64,000 nt of DNA from positions 1 to 64,000 of the forward strand of contig NZ_VYKJ01000014.1 of NCBI RefSeq assembly GCF_008710095.1. Direction: 5' to 3'. Under the pieces are notes generated by a model. The model had not been told where the DNA came from, ran no database searches, and was given only the letters and a program-made list of their open reading frames with translations. A program made the position numbers and the translations under genes. Of the stretch, positions 45,027 to 53,802 are shown in pieces (positions within the stretch are counted from its first letter, which is position 1; each line of letters begins with the position of its first letter). This stretch comes from Affinibrenneria salicis (GTDB lineage Bacteria > Pseudomonadota > Gammaproteobacteria > Enterobacterales > Enterobacteriaceae).

Positions 45027-46751
45027 ATGTTCAGTTTAGATACCCTTCTTGACGATCTTGCACCTCATCGCCACACGCCGTCCTGGCAACGGGCCATTTT
45101 GCGTACGTTGCTGTTCGAACGGGAGATCCAGCAATTTACCCAACGCTACCCCTGGCTGCGGGGACTGGATCTGGTTGAGCAAATCCTCGATCACTTCTCT
45201 TTTCATTGTGAAATCGCCGATAGCGACCTGGAAAACATTCCCAGCCGCGGACCGGTTATTTTAGTGGCCAATCACCCCATCGGCTCGCTGGATGGCCTGG
45301 CGCTGCTGCGTCTGGTGGCCAGCGTACGGCCCGATGTGCGCGTCGTCGCCAACCAGCTGTTGTCCTGCATCGAACCGCTGCGCAGCCTGTTTTTCCCGGT
45401 TGACAACATGAGCAACCGCACCAGTCGCCAGCAGGTCGCCGCAATGCAGGCCCATTTACAAAATGAGGGCGCCATCATTCTGTTCCCGGCCGGCGAGGTC
45501 TCGCGCATCAGTCTGCAGGGCATCCGCGACGGCCACTGGCACAACGGTTTCATCCGGCTGGCGGCCAGAGCGCGCGCGCCAATCGTGCCGGTGCATATCA
45601 GCGGCCGCAACAGCGCGCTGTTCTATTGTTCTTCGCTGGTTTACCGCCCGCTGTCCACCCTGCTGCTGGTGAGGGAAATGTTTCATCAGCAGGGTAACCG
45701 GCTGAAAATACGCATCGGCGCGCGCATTCCTTATGCCGCCTGGAGTCAGGGAGAATGGCAGGCCAACGATCTGGCTGCCCGCTTTCGGCGCCACGTCTAT
45801 CGGCTGGGCCAGAACAAAACCGGCTGTTTCCAGGGTGAGAACGCCATTGCCCGCGCCGAGGACCGCGCGCGGCTGAAACGCGCGCTGTCGCAATGCGAAA
45901 CGCTGGGCACTACGCCGGACGGTAAAAAAATCTGCCTGTATCGACGCGGAGAAGAGGATTACGTGGTGATCCTGCGCGAACTGGGGCGATTACGCGAAAT
46001 CGCGTTTCGCGCCGTCGGCGAAGGCACCGGTCAGCGCCGCGATCTGGACAGCTATGATGATGATTATCTGCACCTGATTTTATGGGACGAACGCGAACTG
46101 GAGATTGTCGGCGCTTACCGTTTTACGCCGACCAACCAGCAGATCGAACGGAAAGGAAAAAACGGTCTGTACAGCCACAGTCTGTTCCACTACGGCACCG
46201 AAATGGATCCGATTCTCGCCTGCGGCATCGAACTGGGCCGCAGCTTTATTCAGCCTAAATACTGGGGCAAACGCGGCCTGGACTATTTGTGGCTTGGCAT
46301 CGGCGCCTGGCTGGCGCGCTATCCGCAATATCGCTACCTGTTCGGTCCGGTATCGTTATCCGCCACCCTACCGCCCGCCGCCCGCGATCTGCTGGTCGCC
46401 TTCTATCGGCTGCACTTCTCTCCGCAGCAGCCGCAGGCCCACTCGCGCCGACCCTACCCGGCCTCGCTGCCCGACGTATTGAAACAATTTAGCGGCGATG
46501 ATTACGAACAGGACCTGAGCCGGCTGAAAAGCATGCTTAGCAATATGGGCTGCGCCATTCCCACGCTGTATAAGCAATATTCGGAAGTCTGCGAGCCCGG
46601 CGGCGTTCAGTTCATTGATTTCGGTATCGATCCCGGCTTCAGCAACTGCGTGGACGGTCTGGTGCTGGTTGATCTGACGCAGTTGAAACCGGCGCGCTAT
46701 CAGCGTTATATCGCGCCGTTTCTCGACGCTGAGCAACAGCCAGCCGCCTGA
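45027..46751 (+). CDS. olsF: OlsF-type bifunctional ornithine lipid synthase
   Basis: 574 aa from ATG 45027 (ACGGAG 8 nt upstream); an ATG at 44976 has no ribosome site. Two acyltransferase domains are fused. The N-terminal LPLAT/PlsC-like half has ANHPIGSLDGL (about 81-91) and the FPAGEVSR block (about 153-160), corresponding to OlsA. The C-terminal OlsB-like GNAT half has LREIAFRAVGEGTGQRRDLD and YDDDYLHLI (from about 320). Known OlsF proteins make ornithine lipids, phosphorus-free membrane lipids, in one polypeptide. E. coli lacks it. Inserted between greB and tex. The acyl-donor specificity is inferred. Confidence 0.85.
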   Translation: MFSLDTLLDDLAPHRHTPSWQRAILRTLLFEREIQQFTQRYPWLRGLDLVEQILDHFSFHCEIADSDLENIPSRGPVILVANHPIGSLDGLALLRLVASVRPDVRVVANQLLSCIEPLRSLFFPVDNMSNRTSRQQVAAMQAHLQNEGAIILFPAGEVSRISLQGIRDGHWHNGFIRLAARARAPIVPVHISGRNSALFYCSSLVYRPLSTLLLVREMFHQQGNRLKIRIGARIPYAAWSQGEWQANDLAARFRRHVYRLGQNKTGCFQGENAIARAEDRARLKRALSQCETLGTTPDGKKICLYRRGEEDYVVILRELGRLREIAFRAVGEGTGQRRDLDSYDDDYLHLILWDERELEIVGAYRFTPTNQQIERKGKNGLYSHSLFHYGTEMDPILACGIELGRSFIQPKYWGKRGLDYLWLGIGAWLARYPQYRYLFGPVSLSATLPPAARDLLVAFYRLHFSPQQPQAHSRRPYPASLPDVLKQFSGDDYEQDLSRLKSMLSNMGCAIPTLYKQYSEVCEPGGVQFIDFGIDPGFSNCVDGLVLVDLTQLKPARYQRYIAPFLDAEQQPAA

Positions 46752-46816
46752 ATCATCGAATGGCCGCGCAGTACAGTCCGTCTGCCCGGCCGACCCGCAA
46801 TCAAGGAGCGCCAATA

Positions 46817-47014
46817 ATGGCCGATGATGATTATCCTTGCCCATGCTGCGGCGCCAGAGTCTTTGCCGAGCTGGGCGAGTATTTTATTTGCCCTGACTGC
46901 AACTGGGAAGATGACCCATTGCAATCCCGGGAACCAGCGTATGCCGGCGGGGCCAACAGAATGAGTCTCAATGAAGCCCGCGACGCATTCAGGCAGGGAA
47001 AGCCCGTCGTATAG
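46817..47014 (+). CDS. CPCC-family cysteine-rich protein
   Basis: 65 aa from the ATG at 46817 (AAGGAG, 8-nt spacing). Contains CPCCGARVF then CPDCNW: two paired-cysteine clusters, probably a zinc ribbon, as in the CPCC domain family. It ends AFRQGKPVV. Function of the family is unknown. It follows olsF by 65 nt. Confidence 0.8.
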   Translation: MADDDYPCPCCGARVFAELGEYFICPDCNWEDDPLQSREPAYAGGANRMSLNEARDAFRQGKPVV

Positions 47015-47063
47015 CGGCGGCTAACCGAACAACGATCGCGACAGACCAACATTCTGCCGGGCG

Positions 47064-47090
47064 TCTGAGCCGGCTTTACGCCGGCTCAGA
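47064..47090. terminator. Hairpin between the convergent CPCC and citrate synthase genes
   Basis: An 11-bp perfect stem TCTGAGCCGGC/GCCGGCTCAGA with a 5-nt loop lies between the two converging stops. No T-tract on either side, so termination is likely but not certain. Confidence 0.55.
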
Positions 47091-47134
47091 CAGACAAAAC
47101 ATCCCCGGAGCCGAATGGATGGCGAACGGCGCGG

Positions 47135-48421
47135 CTACCCCTTCAGGCGAGAAACATAATCACGCTGCGGCCGACCGGTGTAGATCTGGGTAGGACGATA
47201 GATAGTCATTTCCGGCTGACTGTGCATTTCATTCCAGTGCGCAATCCAGCCAATGGTACGGCCCACCGCTGAAACCACGGTAAACATCGAGGACGGCAGC
47301 CCCATTGCCTTCAGGATCACCGCGGTATAAAAATCCGCGCTGGGGTAAAGTTTATTTTCCAGAAAATACGGATCGGTAATAGCCACGTGCTCCAGCTCAA
47401 CCGCCACCTGCAGCAGCGTATCTTCCATCCCCTGCTCGCTGAGCACCTCATGGCAGGTTTTGCGCAAAATCGCCGCGCGCGGATCGAAATGCTCATATAC
47501 CGAGTTGCCGAACCCCATCAGACGGAACGAATCGCGCCGGTCCTTCGCCCGACGCACGAAATCAGGCACGCGCTCAACCGTTTTAATCTCTTCCAGCATG
47601 CGCATACAGGCTTCATTCGCCCCGCCATGCATCGGCCCCCACATCGAGGCCAGCCCGGCTGCGATACAGGCGAACGGGTTGGCGCCCGATGAGCCGGACG
47701 CCCTGACCGCCATAGTCGAAGGGCACTGCCCGTGATCGGCATGCAGGATCAGAATGCGATTCATGGCCTTTTCCAGCACCGGATTGACCTGGTATTTCTC
47801 GGCCGGCACGGAAAACAACATCTGCAGGAAATTGCCGGTATAAGAAAGCGAGTTTTTCGGGTACACGGCAGGCTGTTCGACGGAATACTTGTAGCACATG
47901 GCCGCCAGCGTCGGCATCTTCGACAACAGCCGCACCGCCGCCAGTTGGCGATGCTCCGCGTTGTTTAGATCCAGCACCTCATGGTAGAAGGCGGCCAGCG
48001 CGCCGACCACCGCGCACATCAACGCCATCGGGTGGGAGTCGCGGCGAAAGCCGCTGAACATGCGCGACATCTGCTCATGGATCAGGGTATGGCGGGTAAT
48101 AGTGTTGACAAAATCCTGATATTCACCCGGGGACGGCGCTTCACCATGCAGCAGGATATAACACACCTCGGTAAAATCGCACTGTTCCGCCAGTTGATCG
48201 ACCGGAAAGCCGCGGTGCAGCAGCACGCTGTTTTTCGCATCGATATAGGTGATGGCGGACTCGCAGCCCGCCGTATTGGCGAAGCCGGGATCATAGCTGC
48301 ACATTCCTTCGGCGCCCAGCGGACGAATATCCACGGCTTCTTTGCCCAACACCCCCGCACGCGTATTCAGCCTGACGGCTTGCCGATCGCTAAGTGTCAG
48401 GGTGGCCTTTTTTACTGTCAT
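47135..48421 (-). CDS. Divergent type II citrate synthase paralogue with H305N
   Basis: 428 aa from ATG 48421 (AGGAG, 8-nt spacing); it aligns with E. coli GltA with no gap from residue 1 to about 400. Conserved: His230, His265 (GPMHGG), Asp363 (SADFY), Arg315, Arg388 and Arg409 by Met-inclusive count. But the GFGHRVY motif reads GFGNSVY, so the oxaloacetate-polarising His306 (H305 of the mature numbering) is Asn306, with the next Arg replaced by Ser. The NADH-site Cys207 is Ala. True gltA lies elsewhere in enterobacteria (sdh region). It may be a weak enzyme or have another substrate. Confidence 0.88.
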   Translation of the reverse strand: MTVKKATLTLSDRQAVRLNTRAGVLGKEAVDIRPLGAEGMCSYDPGFANTAGCESAITYIDAKNSVLLHRGFPVDQLAEQCDFTEVCYILLHGEAPSPGEYQDFVNTITRHTLIHEQMSRMFSGFRRDSHPMALMCAVVGALAAFYHEVLDLNNAEHRQLAAVRLLSKMPTLAAMCYKYSVEQPAVYPKNSLSYTGNFLQMLFSVPAEKYQVNPVLEKAMNRILILHADHGQCPSTMAVRASGSSGANPFACIAAGLASMWGPMHGGANEACMRMLEEIKTVERVPDFVRRAKDRRDSFRLMGFGNSVYEHFDPRAAILRKTCHEVLSEQGMEDTLLQVAVELEHVAITDPYFLENKLYPSADFYTAVILKAMGLPSSMFTVVSAVGRTIGWIAHWNEMHSQPEMTIYRPTQIYTGRPQRDYVSRLKG

Positions 48422-48912
48422 TGCTGTTTCTCCTGCCCGGATTGACGCTACCAGGATCATTATTTCACTACTGATGCCCCTGGCCATCAGCCATTGAGCC
48501 ATCCTGTTGTTACGCTAAAAAGACACGGCGGCACGCGGTCGCGCCGTTATCTTTACAGCGGCAGGCGCGCCGGCGGCGCAGCCCGCGTTGCAAAACCGGG
48601 CGATACGCGCCTGGCGGATCTTCCCGCTGTCGCCCGGCCGCCTCCGCTTACCGCCTGCCCGCATACTGAAATCTATTGGGTATAATCGCACGTAATATTG
48701 ATTCAGGTAAATTTTGGCTGAAAAATATCCGTATTATCTTCACGCCGCCGCCCGGCAGGCGCCGTTCCGCGCCGCGCGCCGCCTTACGGCGGGTCGGAAT
48801 AATGTGAAAACGCCGGCATCCTCGGCGTCAGACTGGCAATTTCACCCGTCAATCCGTATAACTGTCCCCCATCCGACTAATTCATTTGTTCACTACTATT
48901 GCCATCAGACCT
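48422..48912. other. Citrate synthase-tex divergent intergenic region (491 bp)
   Basis: No gene seen; short frames here are GC-rich chance frames. A TATAAT hexamer at 48681-48686 (plus strand) could be a -10 for tex, without a clear -35. The centre (48520-48660) is very GC-rich. Confidence 0.4.
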
Positions 48913-51234
48913 ATGAATGATTCACTAATCCAGATTATCGCCGGCGAATTACAGGCCCGTACCGGGCAGGTCAACGCCGCTATTCAACTGCTGGACGAAG
49001 GCAACACCGTCCCGTTTATCGCACGCTATCGTAAAGAAGTGACCGGCGGGCTGGATGATACGCAGCTACGTCAGCTCGAAACCCGCCTGGGCTACCTGCG
49101 CGAACTGGAAGACCGGCGGCAAACCATCCTCAAATCGATCGAGGAACAGGGCAAACTGACGCCGCCGCTGGCCAGCGCAATCAAAGCCACGCTGAGCAAA
49201 ACCGAACTGGAAGACCTGTACCTGCCGTATAAACCGAAGCGGCGCACGCGCGGTCAGGCGGCCATTGAGGCCGGTCTGGAACCGCTGGCGGACAGCCTGT
49301 GGAACGACCCGACGCAGCAGCCGGAAAGCGCGGCGGAAGCATGGGTCGACGCGGACAAAGGCGTGGCCGACGTGAAGGCGGCGCTGGACGGCGCGCGCTA
49401 TATCCTGATGGAACGCTTTGCCGAGGACGCGACGCTGCTGGCGAAGGTGCGCGACTATCTGTGGAAAAACGCTCACCTGGTGTCGCGCGTGGTGGAAGGC
49501 AAAGAGGAAGCAGGCGCTAAATTCCGCGACTATTTCGATCATCATGAACCAATCGCCCAGGTGCCTTCGCACCGGGCGCTGGCCATGTTCCGCGGGCGCA
49601 ATGAAGGTATTCTGCAGCTGTCGCTCAACGCCGATCCACAGTTCGATGAAGCGCCGCGCGAAAGCCACTGCGAACAAATCATCATCGACCATCTGGGCCT
49701 GCGGCTGAACAATGCGCCGGCCGACGGCTGGCGCCGGGCGGTGGTTAACTGGACGTGGCGTATCAAGGTGCTGTTGCATCTGGAAACCGAGCTGATGGGC
49801 GGCGTACGGGAAAAAGCGGAAGACGAAGCAATCAACGTATTCGCCCGCAACCTGCACGATCTGCTGATGGCCGCGCCGGCGGGCATGCGCGCCACCATGG
49901 GGCTCGATCCGGGTCTGCGCACCGGGGTCAAGGTCGCGGTGGTGGACGCCACCGGCAAACTGGTGGATACCAGTACGATTTATCCGCATACCGGGCAAAC
50001 GGCCAAAGCGGCGTCGGTAGTCGCGGCCCTGTGCGTGAAGCATCAGGTCGATCTGGTGGCGATCGGCAACGGTACCGCCTCACGCGAGACCGAGCGCTTT
50101 TTCCTCGAAACGCAGAAACAGTTCCCGGCAATCAAGGCGCAGAAAGTGATCGTCAGCGAAGCGGGCGCCTCGGTCTACTCGGCTTCGGAACTGGCGGCGC
50201 AGGAATTTCCCGATCTGGATGTCTCGCTGCGCGGCGCGGTCTCTATCGCCCGTCGGCTACAGGATCCGCTGGCCGAACTGGTGAAGATCGATCCTAAGTC
50301 AATCGGCGTCGGTCAGTATCAACACGATGTCAGCCAGAGCCTGCTGGCGAAAAAGCTGGATGCGGTGGTCGAAGACTGCGTCAACGGCGTCGGGGTCGAT
50401 CTGAATACCGCTTCCGTGCCGCTGCTGACCCGCGTGGCCGGTCTGACCCGTATGATGGCGCAGAATATCGTCGCCTGGCGCGATGAAAACGGGCGTTTCC
50501 GCAGCCGCGAACAGCTGCTGAAAGTCAGCCGTCTTGGGCCGAAGGCGTTCGAACAGTGCGCCGGCTTCCTGCGCATCAACCACGGCGATAATCCGCTGGA
50601 CGCCTCGACCGTTCACCCGGAGACCTATCCGGTGGTGGAGCGAATTCTGGCGGCGACGCAGCAGGCGCTGCAGGAACTGATGGGCAACGCCAGCGCGCTG
50701 CGCAGCCTGAAGGCCAGCGACTTTATCGACGAACGTTTCGGCGTGCCGACCGTGAGCGATATCCTGAAAGAACTGGAAAAACCGGGACGCGATCCGCGGC
50801 CGGAATTCAAAACGGCCACCTTTGCCGACGGCGTGGAAACCCTGAATGATCTGCTGCCGGGCATGATTCTGGAAGGCGCGGTCACCAACGTGACCAACTT
50901 CGGCGCATTTGTCGATATCGGCGTGCATCAGGATGGTCTGGTGCACATCTCCTCGCTGTCCGACCGCTTCGTTGAAGATCCGCACAAGGTGGTGAAAACC
51001 GGCGATATCGTGAAAGTGAAAGTGATGGAAGTCGATCTGCAGCGTAAGCGCATCGCGCTGACTATGCGTCTGGATGAACAGCCGGGCGAAACCGCCGCGC
51101 GCCGCGGTAACGGCGGCGCGCGGGAAAACGGCGCTCGCCAGCCCGGCGGGAAAGCGCGCCCGCGCCCGGCCAGCGCTCCGGCGGGCAACAGCGCAATGAG
51201 CGACGCGCTGGCGGCGGCGTTTAAGAAGCGCTGA
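48913..51234 (+). CDS. tex: Transcription accessory protein Tex
   Basis: 773 aa from ATG 48913, exactly the E. coli YhgF length; a TTG 27 nt upstream is in frame. N-terminal helical region, YqgF/RNase H-like domain ([18 protein letters not shown], about 330), helix-hairpin-helix domain ([15 protein letters not shown], about 505) and S1 RNA-binding domain ([20 protein letters not shown], about 650). Basic/Pro-Gly tail. RNA-binding factor with a transcription-related role. Confidence 0.97.
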   Translation: MNDSLIQIIAGELQARTGQVNAAIQLLDEGNTVPFIARYRKEVTGGLDDTQLRQLETRLGYLRELEDRRQTILKSIEEQGKLTPPLASAIKATLSKTELEDLYLPYKPKRRTRGQAAIEAGLEPLADSLWNDPTQQPESAAEAWVDADKGVADVKAALDGARYILMERFAEDATLLAKVRDYLWKNAHLVSRVVEGKEEAGAKFRDYFDHHEPIAQVPSHRALAMFRGRNEGILQLSLNADPQFDEAPRESHCEQIIIDHLGLRLNNAPADGWRRAVVNWTWRIKVLLHLETELMGGVREKAEDEAINVFARNLHDLLMAAPAGMRATMGLDPGLRTGVKVAVVDATGKLVDTSTIYPHTGQTAKAASVVAALCVKHQVDLVAIGNGTASRETERFFLETQKQFPAIKAQKVIVSEAGASVYSASELAAQEFPDLDVSLRGAVSIARRLQDPLAELVKIDPKSIGVGQYQHDVSQSLLAKKLDAVVEDCVNGVGVDLNTASVPLLTRVAGLTRMMAQNIVAWRDENGRFRSREQLLKVSRLGPKAFEQCAGFLRINHGDNPLDASTVHPETYPVVERILAATQQALQELMGNASALRSLKASDFIDERFGVPTVSDILKELEKPGRDPRPEFKTATFADGVETLNDLLPGMILEGAVTNVTNFGAFVDIGVHQDGLVHISSLSDRFVEDPHKVVKTGDIVKVKVMEVDLQRKRIALTMRLDEQPGETAARRGNGGARENGARQPGGKARPRPASAPAGNSAMSDALAAAFKKR

Positions 51235-51243
51235 CCGGCTAAC

Positions 51244-51285
51244 AGCAAGGGGCATCGCACCGCCGCGACGCCCCTTGCTCGTTTT
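51244..51285 (+). terminator. tex terminator
   Basis: AGCAAGGGGC (51244-51253) pairs with GCCCCTTGCT (51270-51279), followed by CGTTTT. It lies 10 nt after the tex stop and before the converging permease gene. Confidence 0.75.
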
Positions 51286-51303
51286 CCGCCGGTCTGGGTC
51301 GGA

Positions 51304-52596
51304 CTATACGCCGCGCAGCGCCTGCGCCGGCGAGTAACGCCAGGCCATCATCGCCGGCAGGGTCAGCACCAGCGCCGCAATAGCCAAAAGCGACAGGATA
51401 AACAACGTGTCTTCCCCGTCCAGCATCACCGGCAGGACAAAACCGCTTTTCTCGCTCATCGCCGCCGCGACCGCTCTGGCGGCCAGGTAGCCCAGCCCCA
51501 CGCCGGCCAGCACGCCCGCCCCCACGATTGACATCAGGCCGGACCAAATCAGCAGAAATATACCGTAACGCGGGGCGCCGAACGCGCGCAGCGCGCCGAT
51601 CTGCTTTTGCCGCTGTTGCAGGTGAATGACGGCTACCATAGCGACCGCCATGCCGACCAGGCCCTGAGTACCCATGGTGATATACGTCAGTAACTGGCGC
51701 AGATCGCCCAATAGCGCATACAGTTTCACCAGTACTTCGCCGGGGAATACCGCCTGAGTAGCGCTGGTACGGTAAAGAGAACGAAGCTGATAGGCGCCGG
51801 CGATGGTTTTAGGCTTGACCACCAGGGCGGAAAATCCGGCGGCATGTTCATGTTCATCGCCGTGGCGTTCGGCTTCGCTTCGCGTATCATGCGTGACGGC
51901 CTCTTCCGGATGCGCCGCCGCCTGATGTTCATGCTCATGCTCATGCTCGTGCTCATCATGAGCATCCCCGTCATGCGGCGCATGAATGCCGTGCACCTGC
52001 CAGACCGCTTCCACCGGAACCAGAATCGCCTTATCCCAGGCGCTGCCGTCGGCGGGCAGCACGCCGACCACCGTATAGCGAACGCCCTCGTGAGCGTGGG
52101 CGCCCTCTTCCCCCACCTGCCCATGAAGCGGGCTGAACGATTGCCCTACCTGTAGTCCGGTCTTCGCCCCGACGACCGCTTCAAAGCCGCCGTCAAACAC
52201 ACGGCCGTCACTTAACCGCCGCTGGCCGTTATCCGTCACCAACGCCGGCGAAGTGCCAATTACCGGCATGCCGCGATAAAAATCGCCCAGCGCCACCGGC
52301 GCGGCCCAGGCGACCAGCGGATTGTGTTGCAGATCGGTCAACACATGCGCCGGCAGCAGCGACAGCGCCGCGGGTTGTAAAAAGACGGTCGTCAGTACCA
52401 GTTGCGTTTCACTGCCCGGCGCGCCGATCACCAGGTCAAAACGATCGGCGGCGCGGGCGCTGCCCAACCGCAGAGCGCGCTCCTGCAGGCTGACCGCAAT
52501 ACTCAGCGCGGTGGCCAACGCAATCAACAGCACCAGCACCAAAATACCCGGCCACAGCCGGCGCCAGTCGGCCCTAATTAAACGCCACGGGATCAT
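51304..52596 (-). CDS. FtsX/MacB-type ABC permease with histidine-rich periplasmic segment
   Basis: 430 aa. One N-terminal membrane helix (about 18-37), a large periplasmic domain, then three helices (about 300-325, 345-370, 395-415) in the FtsX_permease layout. Within the periplasmic part, residues 202-251 hold 14 histidines, including five successive Glu-His pairs, suggesting metal binding. It overlaps its ATPase by ATGA. Similar permeases form the Pseudomonas PA4065/Vibrio Zrg zinc-linked cassettes (recalled from the literature). Function in zinc movement is inferred. Confidence 0.85.
   Translation of the reverse strand: MIPWRLIRADWRRLWPGILVLVLLIALATALSIAVSLQERALRLGSARAADRFDLVIGAPGSETQLVLTTVFLQPAALSLLPAHVLTDLQHNPLVAWAAPVALGDFYRGMPVIGTSPALVTDNGQRRLSDGRVFDGGFEAVVGAKTGLQVGQSFSPLHGQVGEEGAHAHEGVRYTVVGVLPADGSAWDKAILVPVEAVWQVHGIHAPHDGDAHDEHEHEHEHEHQAAAHPEEAVTHDTRSEAERHGDEHEHAAGFSALVVKPKTIAGAYQLRSLYRTSATQAVFPGEVLVKLYALLGDLRQLLTYITMGTQGLVGMAVAMVAVIHLQQRQKQIGALRAFGAPRYGIFLLIWSGLMSIVGAGVLAGVGLGYLAARAVAAAMSEKSGFVLPVMLDGEDTLFILSLLAIAALVLTLPAMMAWRYSPAQALRGV
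51925..51954. repeat. Hexanucleotide repeat (ATGCTC)n inside the permease gene
   Basis: Five 6-bp units (ATGTTC, three ATGCTC, GTGCTC) encode the Glu-His run. In-frame expansion or contraction would lengthen or shorten the histidine arm without a frameshift. Confidence 0.8.
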
Positions 52597-53288
52597 GCCG
52601 GTTGCTCCTCTTCCATCATACTGTCAGAAACCAGACACCCCTTCTCGAGCTGGATATGGCGCCGCATCAACGCGGCAAAGCGGCGATCGTGGGTGACCGT
52701 GATCAGCGTAGCGTTATTTTCACGCGCCAGCGTAACCAGCAACGCCGCAATCTGATCGCCGCTCTGACTATCCAGACTGGCCGTCGGCTCATCGGCCACA
52801 ATAATATCCGGCGTCATCAGCAGCGCCCTCGCCACGGCGACGCGCTGTTTTTCTCCCCGGGAAAGCACATCGATAACGCGGGAGCCGGTATTCAACCCGA
52901 CGCGCGCCAGCAACGCATCCGCCCGTCGTTTCAGCGTGGACGGTAATCGCCAGTGGTGAAACCGCGCCGGCAGCAGCACATTCTCCTGCGCCGTCAGGCC
53001 GGGGTATAAATGAAAATCCTGCATCACCAGCCCCACATGGCGCGCACGCCATCGATCGCGGCCGGCCTCGCCGAGCTGGCGGATATCCTGATTATCCCAA
53101 ATCACCGCGCCGGAACCGCAGCGGTCCAGACCGGTGATGGCATTAATGAACGTGGTCTTCCCCGAGCCGGAAGGCCCCATTACCGCAACCTGTTCGCCCG
53201 ACCGGATCGTCAGACCGGGGATCGTCAGTACGGCATCGGACATGTCGGGAAAGCAAATCGTTAAATCCTGAATCTGTAACTCAGCCAT
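52593..53288 (-). CDS. ABC transporter ATP-binding protein
   Basis: 231 aa from ATG 53288. Walker A GPSGSGKTT (about 39-47), signature LSRGEKQRV, Walker B VADEPTAS. LolD/MacB-type ATPase. The frame is open 73 codons further upstream but this part overlaps the preceding gene and is not conserved. It follows the DUF3299 gene by 23 nt and overlaps the permease by 4 nt. The signature has R where LSGGE is usual. Confidence 0.92.
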   Translation of the reverse strand: MAELQIQDLTICFPDMSDAVLTIPGLTIRSGEQVAVMGPSGSGKTTFINAITGLDRCGSGAVIWDNQDIRQLGEAGRDRWRARHVGLVMQDFHLYPGLTAQENVLLPARFHHWRLPSTLKRRADALLARVGLNTGSRVIDVLSRGEKQRVAVARALLMTPDIIVADEPTASLDSQSGDQIAALLVTLARENNATLITVTHDRRFAALMRRHIQLEKGCLVSDSMMEEEQPA

Positions 53289-53311
53289 AGAATCGCCCTG
53301 TTTACCCGGCG

Positions 53312-53794
53312 TTATAAGGTGCTGAAATGCGCATCGCGCAAACGCAGCAGACTGACGAAGCCCGTATCCGGATCGGTCCAGGAGCCATATTCCAGCACGC
53401 CGTCCACCTGAATCATGGTGTTGTTCTGCACAAATGTTTGTCGTTTCGCGAGATACACCACCAGGATATCCTCCGGCCAGTCCGCGTCGGAGGAACAAAA
53501 CGGACACAGCGCCATCGGCATTTTGGTTAACACGAAGAATTGCGATTCGGCTTTCAGCGGCGGCGCCATAAAGCCGTTGATCGACACCCGCTGCCCGGCC
53601 AGTTGTTTAACCTCGTCGGAAAATTCCAGTCCCAGCACGCTGACCGAGCCATAAAGGCGATCAAACGACAGTTCCGGCGTGTCGGCGGCGGCCGACGCGG
53701 ATAGCGCCAGGTGAGCGATCAACGCCACCATCAGTCGCCTGAACCAGCAGAAAAGCGGGGTTTCCCCCGCTGGATAGCAAACGTATCGTTTCAT
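53312..53794 (-). CDS. DUF3299 family exported protein
   Basis: 160 aa from ATG 53794 (GTG 53806 also possible, overlapping the phosphatase stop). Hydrophobic export segment near LMVALIAHLALSASAAADTP (about 22-41), no lipobox cysteine. The mature part has RVSINGFMAPPL, MALCPFCSSDADWPEDILVVY (first part shown) with a CPFC pair that could bind metal or form a disulfide, and VDGVLEYGS. Same family as PA4066 beside the PA4064-4065 ABC cassette. Role unknown. Confidence 0.85.
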   Translation of the reverse strand: MKRYVCYPAGETPLFCWFRRLMVALIAHLALSASAAADTPELSFDRLYGSVSVLGLEFSDEVKQLAGQRVSINGFMAPPLKAESQFFVLTKMPMALCPFCSSDADWPEDILVVYLAKRQTFVQNNTMIQVDGVLEYGSWTDPDTGFVSLLRLRDAHFSTL

Positions 53795-53802
53795 CTTATC
53801 GA

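Noticed and set aside
47135..48421. Naming the citrate synthase gltA
   Set aside because: Wrong genomic place and a catalytic substitution; more likely a paralogue.
48494..48685. 63-codon plus-strand frame before tex
   Set aside because: GC-rich chance frame without a ribosome site.
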